Source: Amoebophrya sp. AT5.2
Taxonomy: Eukaryota > Sar > Dinophyceae > Syndiniales > Amoebophryaceae
Direction: 5' to 3'
Length of the DNA: 19,200 nucleotides
Assembly (NCBI GenBank): GCA_005223375.1
Contig: RXOD01004685.1
Location: 1-19,200, forward strand
The notes below the pieces were generated by a model. That model was not told where the DNA came from. It did not search any database and was given only the letters and a program-made list of their open reading frames with translations. Below are positions 19,183 through 19,200 of the stretch, piece by piece. The position numbers and the translations under genes are program-made. Positions within the stretch are counted from its first letter, which is position 1. Each line of letters starts with the position of its first letter.

Positions 19183-19200
19183 GCATTGTTCAGGTGGTGG

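Noticed and set aside
1..19200. Search for tRNA, rRNA, CRISPR array, transposase and spliced-leader gene
   Set aside because: No cloverleaf with A and B boxes, no rRNA segment, no regularly spaced repeats, no transposase motif and no spliced-leader sequence were seen on either strand by eye.

Overview
This window looks like nuclear DNA of a protist, most likely an alveolate. Dinoflagellate-type lineages such as the parasitic Syndiniales (Amoebophrya-like) are the best guess. The reasons are: genes broken by short introns (about 89-248 nt), GC-rich exons in AT-richer spacers, all genes on one strand, dinoflagellate/apicomplexan-style proteins (a COX5B with a [12 protein letters not shown] block, a KH domain of the EKEFRV/RLRG type), and long Gly/Ser/Gln low-complexity tails. 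The taxonomic call is inference. No rRNA, tRNA, spliced-leader gene, CRISPR array or recognisable transposase was found.

Layout, all on the + strand: (1) 2-547, the 3' end of a low-complexity protein gene cut by the window edge. (2) 2082-4638, a cyclin-dependent kinase in five exons with a PSTALRE helix and a 284-residue Gly/Ser/Gln-rich tail. (3) 7446-about 9928, a four-exon gene for a roughly 658-residue protein that I do not recognise. (4) 11527-about 13374, mitochondrial cytochrome c oxidase subunit 5B in four exons, with an uncertain 3' end. (5) 14304-15721, a three-exon RNA-binding protein joining an RRM, a degenerate KH domain and a module like the C-terminus of cysteinyl-tRNA synthetase. 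(6) 16920-19182, a two-exon member of the 'predicted ATPase of the ABC class' family (COG3044/PF09818), complete to 18 bases before the window end.

I rebuilt the reading frames by splicing at GT...AG boundaries chosen for phase and for continuity with family motifs. All thirteen modelled introns use GT-AG. Splice sites are firm in the kinase, the RRM/KH gene, the ATPase gene and COX5B introns 1-3. They are tentative in the unrecognised gene (introns 2 and 3) and at the COX5B 3' end.

Spacers of about 0.9-2.8 kb hold short direct repeats and several clusters of perfect hairpins (682-795, 6694-6843, 10920-10940, 13533-13550), but no convincing further gene. A pair of possible exons near 15931-16303 is noted with low confidence. 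The genes do not form an obvious pathway: they cover cell-cycle control, respiration, RNA binding and an enigmatic ATPase. Their grouping fits co-oriented gene arrays rather than an operon.
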